Assembly: GCF_000406105.1 (NCBI RefSeq)
Contig: NZ_CM001974.1
Span: 2,430,850 to 2,494,849, forward strand
Direction: 5' to 3'
DNA: 64,000 bases
DNA from: Dickeya chrysanthemi NCPPB 402
Lineage (GTDB): Bacteria > Pseudomonadota > Gammaproteobacteria > Enterobacterales > Enterobacteriaceae
A program made the translations under genes and the position numbers. The notes below the pieces were generated by a model. The model saw nothing but the letters and a program-made list of their open reading frames with translations. It did not search any database and was not told the DNA's origin. Below, piece after piece: positions 20,564 through 29,801 of the stretch (position 1 is the stretch's first letter; the number at the start of each line of letters is the position of its first letter).

Positions 20564-21925
20564 GTGATAAGCGTATTCGACATGTTCAAAATCGGCATCG
20601 GCCCTTCCAGCTCTCATACGGTAGGACCGATGAAAGCCGGTAAGCAATTTGTCGATGAACTGCAACAACGGGAGTTGTTGTCCCGCACTGAGCGGGTGAC
20701 GGTGGAGGTCTACGGCTCTCTCGCCCTGACCGGCAAAGGCCACCATACCGATATCGCGATCATGCTCGGGCTGGCGGGCAATAAACCGGACACGGTGGAT
20801 ATCGACGCCATCCCGGCGTTTATTCGAAAAGTAGAGCAAACCGAACGGCTCCCGTTGGCGGGCACGCATGACGTTGCGTTTCCCCGCGAAGGCGGCATGA
20901 TCTTCCGCGGCGAAAATCTGCCGCTACACGAAAACGGCATGACGCTGACGGCATTTGCCGCTGATGTTCCGCTGTTTCGCCAAACTTATTATTCAATCGG
21001 CGGCGGGTTTATCGTCGATGAAGCGCATTTTGGCCAATCTCAGGAATCCACCTTCACCATGCCGCATCCTTACCGTTCCGCACGGGAAATCCTGGAGCAC
21101 TGCAAACAAAGCGGCCTGTCGATTTCCGGCATGGTGATGCGCAATGAGTTAGCGTTGCATAGCCGTCAGGAGATTGAAGAGTATTTCGCCGCCGTCTGGC
21201 AAACCATGCGTGCCTGTATGGATCGCGGTATGAATACCGAGGGCGTTTTGCCGGGCCCGCTGCGTGTACCGCGCCGCGCCGCCGCGCTTCGCCGCATGTT
21301 GGTCGCCTCGGATAAACTCTCGAATGACCCGATGAACGTGGTGGACTGGGTTAACATGTTCGCGCTGGCGGTCAACGAGGAAAACGCCGCCGGTGGACGC
21401 GTGGTCACCGCGCCGACCAACGGTGCCTGCGGTATCGTGCCTGCCGTACTGGCCTACTATGACCACTTTATCGAGCCGGTCGGCCCCGGCATTTATCTGC
21501 GTTATTTCATGGCGGCTGGCGCTATCGGCTCACTGTATAAAATGAACGCCTCCATCTCCGGCGCCGAGGTTGGCTGTCAGGGCGAAGTCGGCGTAGCCTG
21601 TTCAATGGCGGCGGCCGGTCTGGCTGAATTGTTGGGCGCCAGCCCGGAGCAAGTCTGCGTGGCCGCTGAAATCGGCATGGAGCATAATCTGGGCCTGACC
21701 TGCGACCCGGTTGCCGGGCAAGTACAGGTGCCGTGCATCGAGCGTAACGCCATCGCCGCCGTCAAAGCCATCAACGCCACCCGCATGGCAGTAAGACGTA
21801 CGACGGAGGCCCGCGTATCACTCGATAAGGTGATTGAAACCATGTACGAAACCGGGAAAGACATGAACGCGAAATACCGCGAAACCTCCCGCGGTGGGCT
21901 GGCCATCAAGGTACAGTGCGACTGA
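20564..21925 (+). CDS. sdaA: L-serine dehydratase 1
   Basis: This [4Fe-4S] enzyme deaminates L-serine to pyruvate and ammonia. The GTG at 20564 follows an AAAGGAG ribosome site and gives the family start [20 protein letters not shown] and a total of 453 residues, like E. coli SdaA (454). An upstream in-frame ATG at 20495 would add 23 unrelated residues. Cysteines expected to hold the cluster occur in [22 protein letters not shown] and LTCDPVAG. A hairpin at 22069-22102 follows. Confidence 0.95.
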   Translation: MISVFDMFKIGIGPSSSHTVGPMKAGKQFVDELQQRELLSRTERVTVEVYGSLALTGKGHHTDIAIMLGLAGNKPDTVDIDAIPAFIRKVEQTERLPLAGTHDVAFPREGGMIFRGENLPLHENGMTLTAFAADVPLFRQTYYSIGGGFIVDEAHFGQSQESTFTMPHPYRSAREILEHCKQSGLSISGMVMRNELALHSRQEIEEYFAAVWQTMRACMDRGMNTEGVLPGPLRVPRRAAALRRMLVASDKLSNDPMNVVDWVNMFALAVNEENAAGGRVVTAPTNGACGIVPAVLAYYDHFIEPVGPGIYLRYFMAAGAIGSLYKMNASISGAEVGCQGEVGVACSMAAAGLAELLGASPEQVCVAAEIGMEHNLGLTCDPVAGQVQVPCIERNAIAAVKAINATRMAVRRTTEARVSLDKVIETMYETGKDMNAKYRETSRGGLAIKVQCD

Positions 21926-22068
21926 ACCAGTAGACACCGCGCTGAGCTTTAGCGCGATTAGGTGCTTATTGACCCAACAGTCCGACGAAAAGATAAAAAA
22001 CGCGCCTCGGGTTCGCGTCGGTGTGATGGGGCCGGCATGGTTTGACTCGCCATCCCATCGAATTCTTG

Positions 22069-22102
22069 CTCTGGTGCCCGCCGGCTAAGACGGGCACCAG
22101 AG
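22069..22102. terminator. Inverted repeat between sdaA and yoaE
   Basis: A perfect 12-bp inverted repeat (CTCTGGTGCCCG / CGGGCACCAGAG) with a 10-nt loop lies between the convergent ends. No T-tract follows on either strand, so intrinsic termination is only inferred from position. Confidence 0.55.
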
Positions 22103-22108
22103 ATAACG

Positions 22109-23662
22109 TTACACGTCGTCTTCTACAGTCGGTTCTGCAATCCGAACCACGCGAACCAGTTCAATGCGATAGTCCGTCGCAGCCACGATCAGAAAACGTA
22201 ACCGCTGTAATTCCAGTTTGTCCCCTACTTTCGGGAATTCGTCACTGTGAGCCAGCAGCAGCCCGGCCAGCGACGTATAATCCTCTTTCGGATCGACCAA
22301 ATCCTGTACATTGAGCACCTGCTGCAACGAATGCAGATCGGTCCCGCCCCTGACCAGCCAGCCGTCACCGTCTTCGATGATATCCAGCGTTTCGTCCTCA
22401 TCAGGAAATTCGCCGGCGATCGCTTCCAGAATATCCAACGGCGTCACCAATCCCTGCACTACACCGAATTCATTGGTAATCATCACCAGGCTGCCTTTCG
22501 CCCGGCGCAGTACCGGCAACAGATTGATGACATCCAGCGTTTCCGGCACCACGATCGGCGGGTTGGCGGACGCGAACTGCTCCACATCAGTGTGCTCGTC
22601 CAGCGCGACCAGCAAATCTTTGGCTCGCACCACGCCGACCAGCTCATCCAGTGAACCGCGGCACACCGGGAACAGGCTGTGCGGCGTATCCAGCAATTGC
22701 AGACGAATGTCGTCCACTGAACGTTCGCAATCTACCCAGGAAATGTCGGTCCGCGGCGTCATCACGCTGCGCAAAGAACGGGAAGCCAGCGTCAGCACGC
22801 CGCTGATCATATAACGTTCCTCTTCGGCAAAGGTTTCTTCCGGCTGCTGCTGCGGCTGCGCTTCCTGATCGTCATGCGCGGTTTTCCGCGACCCCATCAG
22901 GCGCAAAATCGCTTCGGCGGTACGCTCGCGCATCGGCCGGTGCGACTGATGTTTGATAAAGTTGTGCCGGGCTATCTGGTTAAACAGTTCGATGACAATC
23001 GAGAAACCGATCGCCGCATACAGATAACCTTTCGGAATATGGAAACCAAACCCTTCCGCCACCAGGCTTAAGCCAATCATCAGCAGGAAGCTAAGGCAAA
23101 GTACGACCACCGTCGGATGCACATTCACAAACCGGGTTAACGGCTTGGATGCCAGCAACATTACGGCCATCGCAATCACCACGGCGGTCATCATCACGCC
23201 CAGATGGTTGACCATCCCTACGGCGGTAATCACGGCATCAAGCGAGAACACCGCATCCAGAATAACAATCTGTACTACCACCGCCCAGAAACTGGCGTGT
23301 GCGCGATTGCCATTCGGGTCATGCGGGCGGTTTTCCAGCCGTTCATGCAGTTCCATCGTGGCTTTGAACAACAGGAACACGCCACCGGCCAGCAGGATCA
23401 AATCCCGCCCGGAGAAATTAAACTGCCCGACGGAAAATAGTGGTCGCGTCAGTGTGACCATCCATGAAATCAGCGACAGCAGGCCAAGGCGCATCAACAG
23501 CGCCAGCGATAAGCCGATGATACGCGCCTTATCTCGCTGTTTGGCCGGCAGCTTATCCGCCAGAATGGCGATGAACACCAGGTTGTCGATACCCAAAACA
23601 ATCTCGAGTACCACCAACGTCAGTAAGCCTGCCCAGATTGAGGGATCCAGCAAAAATTCCAT
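22109..23662 (-). CDS. yoaE: TerC family membrane protein with CBS and CorC domains
   Basis: This is a 517-residue inner-membrane protein like E. coli YoaE. Residues 1-240 form the TerC domain with about seven hydrophobic helices and the acidic motif [11 protein letters not shown] (about 19-29) plus [11 protein letters not shown] (about 131-141). A CBS pair follows (about 300-425) and a CorC/HlyC transporter-associated domain ends the protein. Related TerC proteins export manganese or other metals; the substrate here is inferred. ATG at 23662 gives [12 protein letters not shown], the family start. It is divergent from the man genes, as in E. coli; the yoaD gene found between sdaA and yoaE in E. 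coli is absent. Confidence 0.92.
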   Translation of the reverse strand: MEFLLDPSIWAGLLTLVVLEIVLGIDNLVFIAILADKLPAKQRDKARIIGLSLALLMRLGLLSLISWMVTLTRPLFSVGQFNFSGRDLILLAGGVFLLFKATMELHERLENRPHDPNGNRAHASFWAVVVQIVILDAVFSLDAVITAVGMVNHLGVMMTAVVIAMAVMLLASKPLTRFVNVHPTVVVLCLSFLLMIGLSLVAEGFGFHIPKGYLYAAIGFSIVIELFNQIARHNFIKHQSHRPMRERTAEAILRLMGSRKTAHDDQEAQPQQQPEETFAEEERYMISGVLTLASRSLRSVMTPRTDISWVDCERSVDDIRLQLLDTPHSLFPVCRGSLDELVGVVRAKDLLVALDEHTDVEQFASANPPIVVPETLDVINLLPVLRRAKGSLVMITNEFGVVQGLVTPLDILEAIAGEFPDEDETLDIIEDGDGWLVRGGTDLHSLQQVLNVQDLVDPKEDYTSLAGLLLAHSDEFPKVGDKLELQRLRFLIVAATDYRIELVRVVRIAEPTVEDDV

Positions 23663-24126
23663 GTCAGACTCCGGAAAATGAACGAGCAAACGACATCAAT
23701 GCCGTGGCATTGCGCTGCGAAAGCAAAAGTGAAAGGTCAGTACAATGCTGAGTGTGGCCCGAACGGCCTATTGGGTAAAGAACACCACCGGCTAGCGCCG
23801 GGGTAAAAGAGATGAATCGTCGGTGACAGTCCATAGGAAGGGCGTTTGCCCGTAACTCCTCTGTAATTAAAGGGAATGTAACTTTAACAGAGTCAATGTC
23901 ATTTTCCACAACGATTTTCGGTTACTTCGCGAGGTGGGTCGCATTCGCCAGCGTCACGGACGTTTACAGCGTTATTCCGCCGCCGATTATCGACCGGTAT
24001 CACATAATTTATTTATTCGCCCCCTAAAATAAATCCTGCCGCTATCCGGCAAGCCTGAATCGATTCATAAGTCGGCATGATGAGTGCCTTTAGCGCTTTT
24101 TCTCATGCTCAGGCAGGAAATCAGGC

Positions 24127-24177
24127 GAGAAACCAAGCAAGAAGAGAAACCAGGCAAGAAGAGAAACCAAGCAAGAA
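24127..24177 (+). repeat. Three tandem 17-bp repeats upstream of manX
   Basis: GAGAAACCAAGCAAGAA is repeated three times head to tail; the middle unit differs by one base (GG for AG). The array lies 114 bp before the manX start and is purine-rich on the plus strand. It is not coding. Confidence 0.9.
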
Positions 24178-24208
24178 ATAGTATTGCAGCCATACTGAAT
24201 ATCGCTCA

Positions 24209-24233
24209 CGGATAAATGTGACGAATTTATCCG
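24209..24233. promoter_or_regulatory. Perfect inverted repeat upstream of manX
   Basis: CGGATAAAT and ATTTATCCG flank GTGACGA. The palindrome is 58 bp before the manX start and includes a TGTGA half site that could belong to a CRP box, though the other half does not match. It could be an operator or an mRNA hairpin. Confidence 0.55.
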
Positions 24234-24290
24234 GATTATCAGACAGATTTCACTCTCAACAAAACGGTGATTCATGAAAGGAGGGAGCAA

Positions 24291-25247
24291 GTGAGTATTG
24301 CCATCATGCTATGCACTCACGGCGCTACTGCCGGTCCGCTGTTAAACACAGCTGAAATGATTCTTGGTGAACAGAGTAATGTGGGTTGGATCGATTTTGT
24401 TCCCGGCGAAAACGCCGAGATCCTGATGGAAAAATATCAGGCGAAACTGGCCGAACTGGACACATCTGCAGGTGTGCTTTTTCTGGTAGACACCTGGGGT
24501 GGCAGCCCATTCAATGCCGCCAGCCGTCTGGTGAATGACAAGAAAAATCACGACGTGATCGCCGGGGTCAATATTCCCATGCTGGCTGAGACGTTTATGG
24601 CCCGCGACGACAACCCTGAATTCGACGAACTGGTCGCGATCGCCGTGGAGGCCGGCCGTGCTGGCGTCAAGGCGTTGAAAGCTCATGAGCCGGAAAAAAC
24701 CGCGCATACGGCTCCAGTCAGCGCCAAACCGGTTGCGCCGCCGGGGGCCGGCGGACACATGAAAATTGGGTTGGCGCGCATCGACGACCGACTGATCCAT
24801 GGGCAGGTCGCCACCCGTTGGACCAAAGAAACCAACGTCAGTCGCATTATTGTCGTCAGTGATGAAGTCGCCGCGGATAACGTACGAAAAACGCTGCTGA
24901 CACAGGTGGCTCCGCCCGGCGTTACGGCACATGTGGTCGATGTCGCCAAAGCCGTCAGGGTGTATGACAACCCGAAATACGCGTCTGACCGCGTCATGCT
25001 GTTGTTTACCAATCCGGCGGACGTGCTGCGGCTGGTAGAAAGCGGCGTCAAGATTACCTCGGTCAACATCGGTGGTATGGCGTATCGGCAAGGCAAAACC
25101 CAGGTCAATAATGCCGTTTCGATTGACGACAAGGATATCGACGCGTTCAACAAGCTCCACGCACGTGGCATTGAGCTGGAAGTACGCAAAGTATCGACCG
25201 ATAGCAAAATCAATATGATGGATTTGATCACCAAGGCGGCGCGTTAG
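24291..25247 (+). CDS. manX: Mannose PTS enzyme IIAB component
   Basis: ManX is the cytoplasmic IIAB protein of the mannose/glucose/glucosamine PTS: HPr phosphorylates the IIA histidine, IIB takes the phosphate and passes it to sugar moving through ManYZ. The GTG at 24291 has a strong AAAGGAGGGAG site in front and gives VSIAIMLCTHG, placing the IIA active histidine at residue 10. The IIB domain follows an Ala/Pro linker (about 130-155), with the phosphorylated histidine in RLIHGQVATRW at about 170. It is 318 residues, close to the E. coli length. First gene of manXYZ. Confidence 0.95.
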   Translation: MSIAIMLCTHGATAGPLLNTAEMILGEQSNVGWIDFVPGENAEILMEKYQAKLAELDTSAGVLFLVDTWGGSPFNAASRLVNDKKNHDVIAGVNIPMLAETFMARDDNPEFDELVAIAVEAGRAGVKALKAHEPEKTAHTAPVSAKPVAPPGAGGHMKIGLARIDDRLIHGQVATRWTKETNVSRIIVVSDEVAADNVRKTLLTQVAPPGVTAHVVDVAKAVRVYDNPKYASDRVMLLFTNPADVLRLVESGVKITSVNIGGMAYRQGKTQVNNAVSIDDKDIDAFNKLHARGIELEVRKVSTDSKINMMDLITKAAR

Positions 25248-25316
25248 TTCACCCGAACTAACGGACCATGTCACGACGTCATTTACTCGGATTACTATTC
25301 TCACAGGAGAAGTACC

Positions 25317-26114
25317 ATGGAGATCACCACGTTTCAAATCGTGCTGATATTTATCGTGGCCTGTATTTCAGGTATGGGTTCCATTCTCGACGAGTTCCAG
25401 TTCCACCGCCCTCTGGTGGCGTGTACCCTCATCGGGTTGGTACTGGGCGACCTCAAAACCGGGATCATCATCGGCGGTACGCTGGAAATGATAGCGCTAG
25501 GCTGGATGAACATCGGTGCCGCCGTAGCGCCCGATGCGGCGCTGGCTTCCATCATTTCCACCATTCTGGTTATCGCCGGTGGGCAGAGCGTCGGTGCCGG
25601 GATCGCCCTGGCGATTCCACTCGCCGCCGCCGGCCAGGTATTGACCATTATCGTGCGTACCATCACCGTTGCTTTCCAGCATGCGGCGGATAGTGCGGCT
25701 GAACGCGGCAATCTTTCCGCCATCAGTTGGATTCATGTTTCCGCGCTGCTGCTGCAAGCCATGCGAATCGCCATTCCGGCGGTGATTGTTGCGGTCTCGG
25801 TCGGAACCGAAGCGGTACACAGCCTGCTTTCCTCTATCCCCGAGGTGGTCACCACCGGTCTGAACATCGCCGGCGGCATGATTGTGGTCGTCGGTTACGC
25901 GATGGTCATCAACATGATGCGTGCCGGTTACCTGATGCCGTTTTTCTATTTGGGTTTCGTCACCGCCGCCTTCACCAATTTCAATCTGGTCGCACTGGGA
26001 GTCATCGGTGTTGTTATGGCCGTGCTGTATATCCAGCTCAGCCCTAAATACAACAAAGCCCAGGGTATGGCGACTGCATCGTCAAATAACGATCTTGATA
26101 ATGAACTGGATTAA
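25317..26114 (+). CDS. manY: Mannose PTS enzyme IIC component
   Basis: This is the membrane channel subunit of the mannose PTS, 265 residues and mostly hydrophobic. Family sequence is evident from MEITTFQIVLIFIVACISGM, LGDLKTGIIIGGTLEMIALG (about 42-61), and GAAVAPDAALASIIST. It lies 69 bp after manX and 14 bp before manZ. Because manZ is frameshifted, whether this subunit still forms a working IICD complex is doubtful unless the frameshift is a sequence error. Confidence 0.95.
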   Translation: MEITTFQIVLIFIVACISGMGSILDEFQFHRPLVACTLIGLVLGDLKTGIIIGGTLEMIALGWMNIGAAVAPDAALASIISTILVIAGGQSVGAGIALAIPLAAAGQVLTIIVRTITVAFQHAADSAAERGNLSAISWIHVSALLLQAMRIAIPAVIVAVSVGTEAVHSLLSSIPEVVTTGLNIAGGMIVVVGYAMVINMMRAGYLMPFFYLGFVTAAFTNFNLVALGVIGVVMAVLYIQLSPKYNKAQGMATASSNNDLDNELD

Positions 26115-26128
26115 CAGGAGAGCAAACC

Positions 26129-26963
26129 ATGGTGGATACCACAAAGAAACTGACCCCCGGCGATATTCGCGCCGTATTCCTACGCTCAAACCTGTTCCAG
26201 GGATCGTGGAACTTTGAACGGATGCAAGCGCTGGGATTCTGCTTTTCCATGGTGCCGGTAATCCGTCGCCTCTACCCGGAAAATTCGGAAGAGCGGAAAC
26301 AGGCGATCAAACGTCATCTGGAGTTTTTTAATACGCAGCCGTTTGTTGCCGCACCGGTACTTGGCGTAACGATGGCCATGGAAGAACAGCGGGCCAATGG
26401 CGCGCCGATCGACGACGGGGCGATCAACGGTCTGAAAGTCGGGCTGATGGGGCCGCTGGCCGGCGTTGCGACCCATCTTTTGGGGAACCGCTCGCCCGGT
26501 CTTTGCCGCACTCGGTGCAGGCATCGCCATGAGCGGCAGCCTGCTTGGGCCCATCCTGTTTTTCGTGCTGTTTAATCTGGTGCGTTTGCTGGTGCGTTAT
26601 TACGGCGTGGCTTACGGTTACCGTAAAGGCGCGGATATCGTAAGCGATATGGGCGGCGGTTTGCTGCAAAAAATGACCGAAGGCGCCTCAATTCTGGGGT
26701 TATTCGTCATGGGGGCGTTGGTCAACAAATGGACCCACGTTAATATCCCGCTGGTCGTTTCGCGCGTAACCGGGCAGGATGGACATACGACAGTCACGAC
26801 GGTGCAGTCTATCCTTGACCAACTGATGCCTGGGCTGGTGCCGCTGTTGCTGACATTTGGCTGTATGTGGTTGCTGCGTCGCAAGGTGAATGCGCTCTGG
26901 CTGATTGTCGGCTTTTTTGTTATCGGCATCATCGGCTATTGGATTGGGCTGTTGGGGCTCTAA
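26129..26963 (+). pseudogene. manZ: Mannose PTS enzyme IID component, frameshifted
   Basis: Similarity to ManZ runs in one frame from MVDTTKKLTPGDIRAVF to GLMGPLAGV (about 26470), then jumps to another frame at PIFWGTARPVFAALG and continues to GLLGL at 26963. The expected GVGDPIFWGT coding sequence is short by two bases: one G in GTTG-CGAC and one C in ACCC-ATC, in runs expected to be GG and CCCC. With those two bases restored the gene would encode about 278 residues, like E. coli ManZ. As written, translation from the ManZ start ends after 148 residues with a foreign tail. The deletions lie in short homopolymers, so sequencing error is possible. Confidence 0.9.
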
Positions 26964-27073
26964 TGCGTCTGGCCGGGGCGACCCGGCCATTTCATATGCC
27001 GGATACCGGCTCCGTTTTCACCACCCTAACCCATTTTTCATTTCTTGTATTCACGCCGCCACCGGAGTTGCTC

Positions 27074-27532
27074 ATGACTTTCACCGACGTCGTTCTGATG
27101 ATCTCTATCGCCCTGTCCCTGCTGTATGCCGTTTACGACGAATTCATCATGGACCGACAACACGGTCAAACCCGGCTTAAGGTGTTATTACGTCGCCGCC
27201 ATCGCCTGGACGCACTGATTTTCATCGTGCTGGTCGTGATACTCATCTATAAAAATGTCATCACGCATGGCTCACACCTCACCACACTGCTGCTTTTCTC
27301 GCTAATACTGATGGCGATATATCTGAGCATGATTCGCTACCCCAAATTACTCTTTAAAGATCAGGGATTCTTTTATGCCAATACGTATATTCTTTATCCA
27401 CGCATTCGAAGTATGAATTTATCGGAAGACGGTATTCTGGTAATAGCGCTTGAAAAAAGACGGCTACTGATTACAGTCAATGAATTGGATGATCTGGAAA
27501 AAATATATCAATTTATGATTGAAAATCAATAA
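27074..27532 (+). CDS. yobD: DUF986 family membrane protein YobD
   Basis: This is a 152-residue inner-membrane protein of unknown function, the same length as E. coli YobD. Three hydrophobic segments are visible (about 5-22, 45-62 and 68-87), followed by a soluble C-terminal half. ATG at 27074 starts [17 protein letters not shown]; upstream in-frame sequence overlaps the end of manZ and is not family-like. It follows manZ at 110 bp and precedes mntP, as in E. coli. Confidence 0.9.
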   Translation: MTFTDVVLMISIALSLLYAVYDEFIMDRQHGQTRLKVLLRRRHRLDALIFIVLVVILIYKNVITHGSHLTTLLLFSLILMAIYLSMIRYPKLLFKDQGFFYANTYILYPRIRSMNLSEDGILVIALEKRRLLITVNELDDLEKIYQFMIENQ

Positions 27533-27735
27533 TATGAAATTGCCACGAATACTGAAAAAATATCATACCTCTTTCCCAGACAAAATATGGTGATATTTTA
27601 ACCGTATAATTAATGATGTAATTCCAGCCAATTATTTTGAATTTATTAAAGATGAAAATAATTATCAATATCACCCTTAACCCATATATTCTTTCTTGTT
27701 GTTTATTGCAGGAATAATATGGTATTGTTGCGCCG

Positions 27736-27918
27736 TCCTTGGGGAGTAGCTGATTCCTGACATCTGAAATTCAGGAATGCTCGTATCAACATACTCGTTC
27801 TTCACTGAACGTGGTACGAGCGGCCAGACTGGCAAGCGAGACCATAGACACGTGATCTGCCATCTGGTTGGGGGTGGGTTGCGTGGATATGGAGAACCGC
27901 CCAGCCGAGGCTATGTAT
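27736..27918 (+). ncRNA. yybP-ykoY manganese riboswitch upstream of mntP
   Basis: The mntP leader contains conserved family elements in order: TTGGGGAGTAGC at about 27739-27750, TATCAACATACTCG at about 27783-27796, and CAAGCGAGACCATAGAC at about 27834-27850. This riboswitch class senses Mn2+ and turns on the exporter MntP in E. coli, where it lies in the same place. The aptamer probably spans 27736 to about 27855 and the expression platform extends to the mntP ribosome site. Helix boundaries were judged by eye. Confidence 0.85.
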
Positions 27919-28491
27919 ATGAATTTATCTGCTACTCTTATTCTTGCTTTTGGCATGTCCATGGACGCGTTCGCCGCGTCTATTGGTAAAGGTGCCGCCC
28001 TGCATAATCCCCGTTTTCGCGAAGCCATACGTACCGGCTTGATTTTCGGTCTAATCGAAGCATTAACGCCATTAATCGGCTGGGCATTGGGATTTTATGC
28101 CAGCCGCTTCATTCTCGCCTGGGACCACTGGGTAGCCTTCACCCTGTTGCTGATCTTAGGTGGCCGGATGATTATCGAAGGTGTGAAAGGCGAAGATAGC
28201 TGCAATTGTGAAAAAATATCCAGGCATAGTCTGTTCATTCTGATCTGTACCGCCGTTGCCACCAGTCTGGATGCCATGGCGATTGGCGTCGGGTTGGCAT
28301 TCCTGCAGGTCAATATCTTCCACACGGCGATGGTGATTGGTTGCGCCACCATGATTATGGTAACCATAGGCATGATGATTGGCCGCTATGTTGGCCCGAT
28401 TCTTGGCAAACGGGCGGAAATTCTCGGTGGTGTGGTACTGATCGGTATCGGCTGCAATATTCTTTATGAACACCTGCTCGATCTTGCCTGA
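27919..28491 (+). CDS. mntP: Manganese efflux pump MntP
   Basis: This six-helix inner-membrane protein exports Mn2+. The 190-residue sequence has the paired acidic motifs [16 protein letters not shown] (about 11-26) and [14 protein letters not shown] (about 115-128), the two halves being an internal duplication. ATG at 27919 (MNLSATLIL) is favoured over the ATG two codons earlier because GAGG at 27907-27910 is then at proper spacing. It is controlled by the riboswitch just upstream; an AT-rich Fur-like sequence lies at about 27651-27670. Confidence 0.95.
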   Translation: MNLSATLILAFGMSMDAFAASIGKGAALHNPRFREAIRTGLIFGLIEALTPLIGWALGFYASRFILAWDHWVAFTLLLILGGRMIIEGVKGEDSCNCEKISRHSLFILICTAVATSLDAMAIGVGLAFLQVNIFHTAMVIGCATMIMVTIGMMIGRYVGPILGKRAEILGGVVLIGIGCNILYEHLLDLA

Positions 28492-28498
28492 TGAATAC

Positions 28499-28528
28499 AC
28501 CAACGGGCAGCTTCCACCGCCCGTTGGT
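28499..28528. terminator. Hairpin between mntP and rlmA
   Basis: ACCAACGGGC and GCCCGTTGGT form a perfect 10-bp stem with a 10-nt loop between the convergent mntP and rlmA ends. The downstream T content is low, so it is a likely but not ideal terminator. Confidence 0.6.
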
Positions 28529-28541
28529 TAATCCACGCGCT

Positions 28542-29369
28542 TCAACCTTCGCGCCGATGAAATCGAATCAGAAAATCGGTTTCACACGCAAACTGCGATT
28601 CTGCCATTAATCCATCACGCACATCCGGCGTCGCTCGCCACGCAAATGGCGTCATCTGTAACAGACTGGCGGCATCCGTTCCCGTCATCGACATGCGATA
28701 CTGTAAACGCTCGGCGGTTTCCAGCACAAATCCTGGCAAGACTTCGTCTATCTCAGGATGGGGCCTGGCATCCTGGTATACCCGCGCTTTAAGTGACAAC
28801 AGATGATTAGGCCCCGGCGACACGGTCATGACGCCCCCTCCCGGCCGAATAACCCGCGCCAGTTCCTCACCATTACAGGGAGCATAGATTTTTAATACTG
28901 CCGCCAGAGAACGATCCTGGAAAGGGAGTCGTTGACTGGAAGCCACACAAAACATGACTTGAGTATAGCGCCTGGCCGCGCGCTGAATTGCCGCTTTGGA
29001 GACATCCAGCCCATAAACCGGCATCCCATCAGGGGTGAGTGTATCTGCCAGCGCAGCGGTGTAATAACCTTCGCCACAGCCAATATCCAGCAATGCGCCC
29101 GGCTGTTTTTGCAATACCCGCGCCAATTGCTCCGATACCCGATCCCGTAGCGGCTGGTAATGCCCATGATCCAGAAACGTCCGGCGGGCTTGCATCATTT
29201 CAGCGCTATCCCCTGGTTGTCTGGAGCGTTTAAACTGCACCGGCAGTAAATTGACATACCCTTCCCGCGCGCAGTCAAAATGATGACGTCCACAGGACCA
29301 ACGGCCAGGCTCGGCATTCAGGGGCTGATGGCATAAGGGACATTGATAAGGCACTGACGATTTTTGCAT
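28542..29369 (-). CDS. rlmA: 23S rRNA (guanine-745-N1)-methyltransferase
   Basis: RlmA methylates G745 of 23S rRNA using S-adenosylmethionine. The 275-residue protein begins with a zinc-binding segment (CPLCHQPL at 10-17, then CGRHHFDCAREGY at about 26-38) and has the SAM-binding motif ALLDIGCGEGYYT near residue 90. It is convergent with mntP and downstream of cspC on the same strand, the E. coli order. Confidence 0.94.
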   Translation of the reverse strand: MQKSSVPYQCPLCHQPLNAEPGRWSCGRHHFDCAREGYVNLLPVQFKRSRQPGDSAEMMQARRTFLDHGHYQPLRDRVSEQLARVLQKQPGALLDIGCGEGYYTAALADTLTPDGMPVYGLDVSKAAIQRAARRYTQVMFCVASSQRLPFQDRSLAAVLKIYAPCNGEELARVIRPGGGVMTVSPGPNHLLSLKARVYQDARPHPEIDEVLPGFVLETAERLQYRMSMTGTDAASLLQMTPFAWRATPDVRDGLMAESQFACETDFLIRFHRREG

Positions 29370-29393
29370 AGCACTCTTGACGATGAAAAAAGC

Positions 29394-29418
29394 AAAAAAC
29401 CCGCACTAGGCGGGTTTT
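29394..29418 (-). terminator. Terminator after cspC
   Basis: On the minus strand AACCCGCCTAGTGCGGGTT runs into a T-tract (GGGTTTTTTGC). It lies 18 bp past the cspC stop, an intrinsic terminator that separates the abundant cspC transcript from rlmA. Confidence 0.85.
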
Positions 29419-29435
29419 ATGGCATGAGCTGAAAA

Positions 29436-29645
29436 TTACAGCGCAACAACATTCACTGCAGAAGGGCCCTTCTGGCCATCCTGAATTTCAAACTCAACAT
29501 TCTGGCCTTCGGCCAATGTTTTAAAGCCGTTGCCCTGAATTGCAGAGAAGTGTACGAACACATCTTTGCTGCCATCAGCCGGAGTAATGAAACCGAAGCC
29601 TTTAGACTCGTTGAACCACTTAACCTGACCTTTAATCTTTGCCAT
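29436..29645 (-). CDS. cspC: Cold shock-like protein CspC
   Basis: This 69-residue single-domain OB-fold protein binds RNA and single-stranded DNA; CspC and CspE act as stress-related RNA chaperones and antiterminators. RNP1 (KGFGFITP) and RNP2 (VFVHFSAI) are intact. The N-terminus [16 protein letters not shown] and the end of the protein match CspC rather than CspE. It lies directly downstream of the small gene yobF, as in E. coli. Confidence 0.95.
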   Translation of the reverse strand: MAKIKGQVKWFNESKGFGFITPADGSKDVFVHFSAIQGNGFKTLAEGQNVEFEIQDGQKGPSAVNVVAL

Positions 29646-29684
29646 TTTAAAGTTTCCTTTAATAATTTAAACCGCACTAAGGCG

Positions 29685-29801
29685 TTATACAAAAAAACCA
29701 GAGTCGTTACTGCTTGAGGCACTAAAATAAGGATCGGCAGAGAAGTGGTATTCAACGCTAACGTTTGTACTCAAGACTTCTTTACTGAAAATGCCATTCA
29801 T
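29685..29801 (-). CDS. yobF: Small stress-related protein YobF
   Basis: A 38-codon frame upstream of cspC begins [18 protein letters not shown] and continues [12 protein letters not shown], clearly related to E. coli YobF ([10 protein letters not shown]..., 47 residues). The C-terminal part differs and stops earlier at GFFV. YobF is a small protein of unknown mechanism induced by heat and other stress and cotranscribed with cspC. The stop is 39 bp before the cspC start. It is too short for most gene callers. Confidence 0.82.
   Translation of the reverse strand: MNGIFSKEVLSTNVSVEYHFSADPYFSASSSNDSGFFV

Larger units (their letters stand above)
23663..24290. promoter_or_regulatory. Divergent yoaE-manX control region
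   Basis: This 628-bp gap carries no gene. On the yoaE side there is a GC-rich leader of about 200 nt with small hairpins (GGGCAAACGCCC at about 23844-23855, CCGGCGCTAGCCGG at about 23788-23801). On the manX side are three 17-bp tandem repeats and an inverted repeat, listed separately. The man operon is controlled by CRP and Mlc in E. coli, but I cannot place those sites here with confidence. Confidence 0.5.

Noticed and set aside
24127..24177. Possible CRISPR array
   Set aside because: The 17-bp units are directly adjacent with no spacers, so it is a simple tandem repeat.
24342..25337. 331-codon open frame antisense to manX
   Set aside because: It lies entirely opposite a strongly supported gene and its sequence is a mirror of high-GC codon use; no ribosome site or family features.
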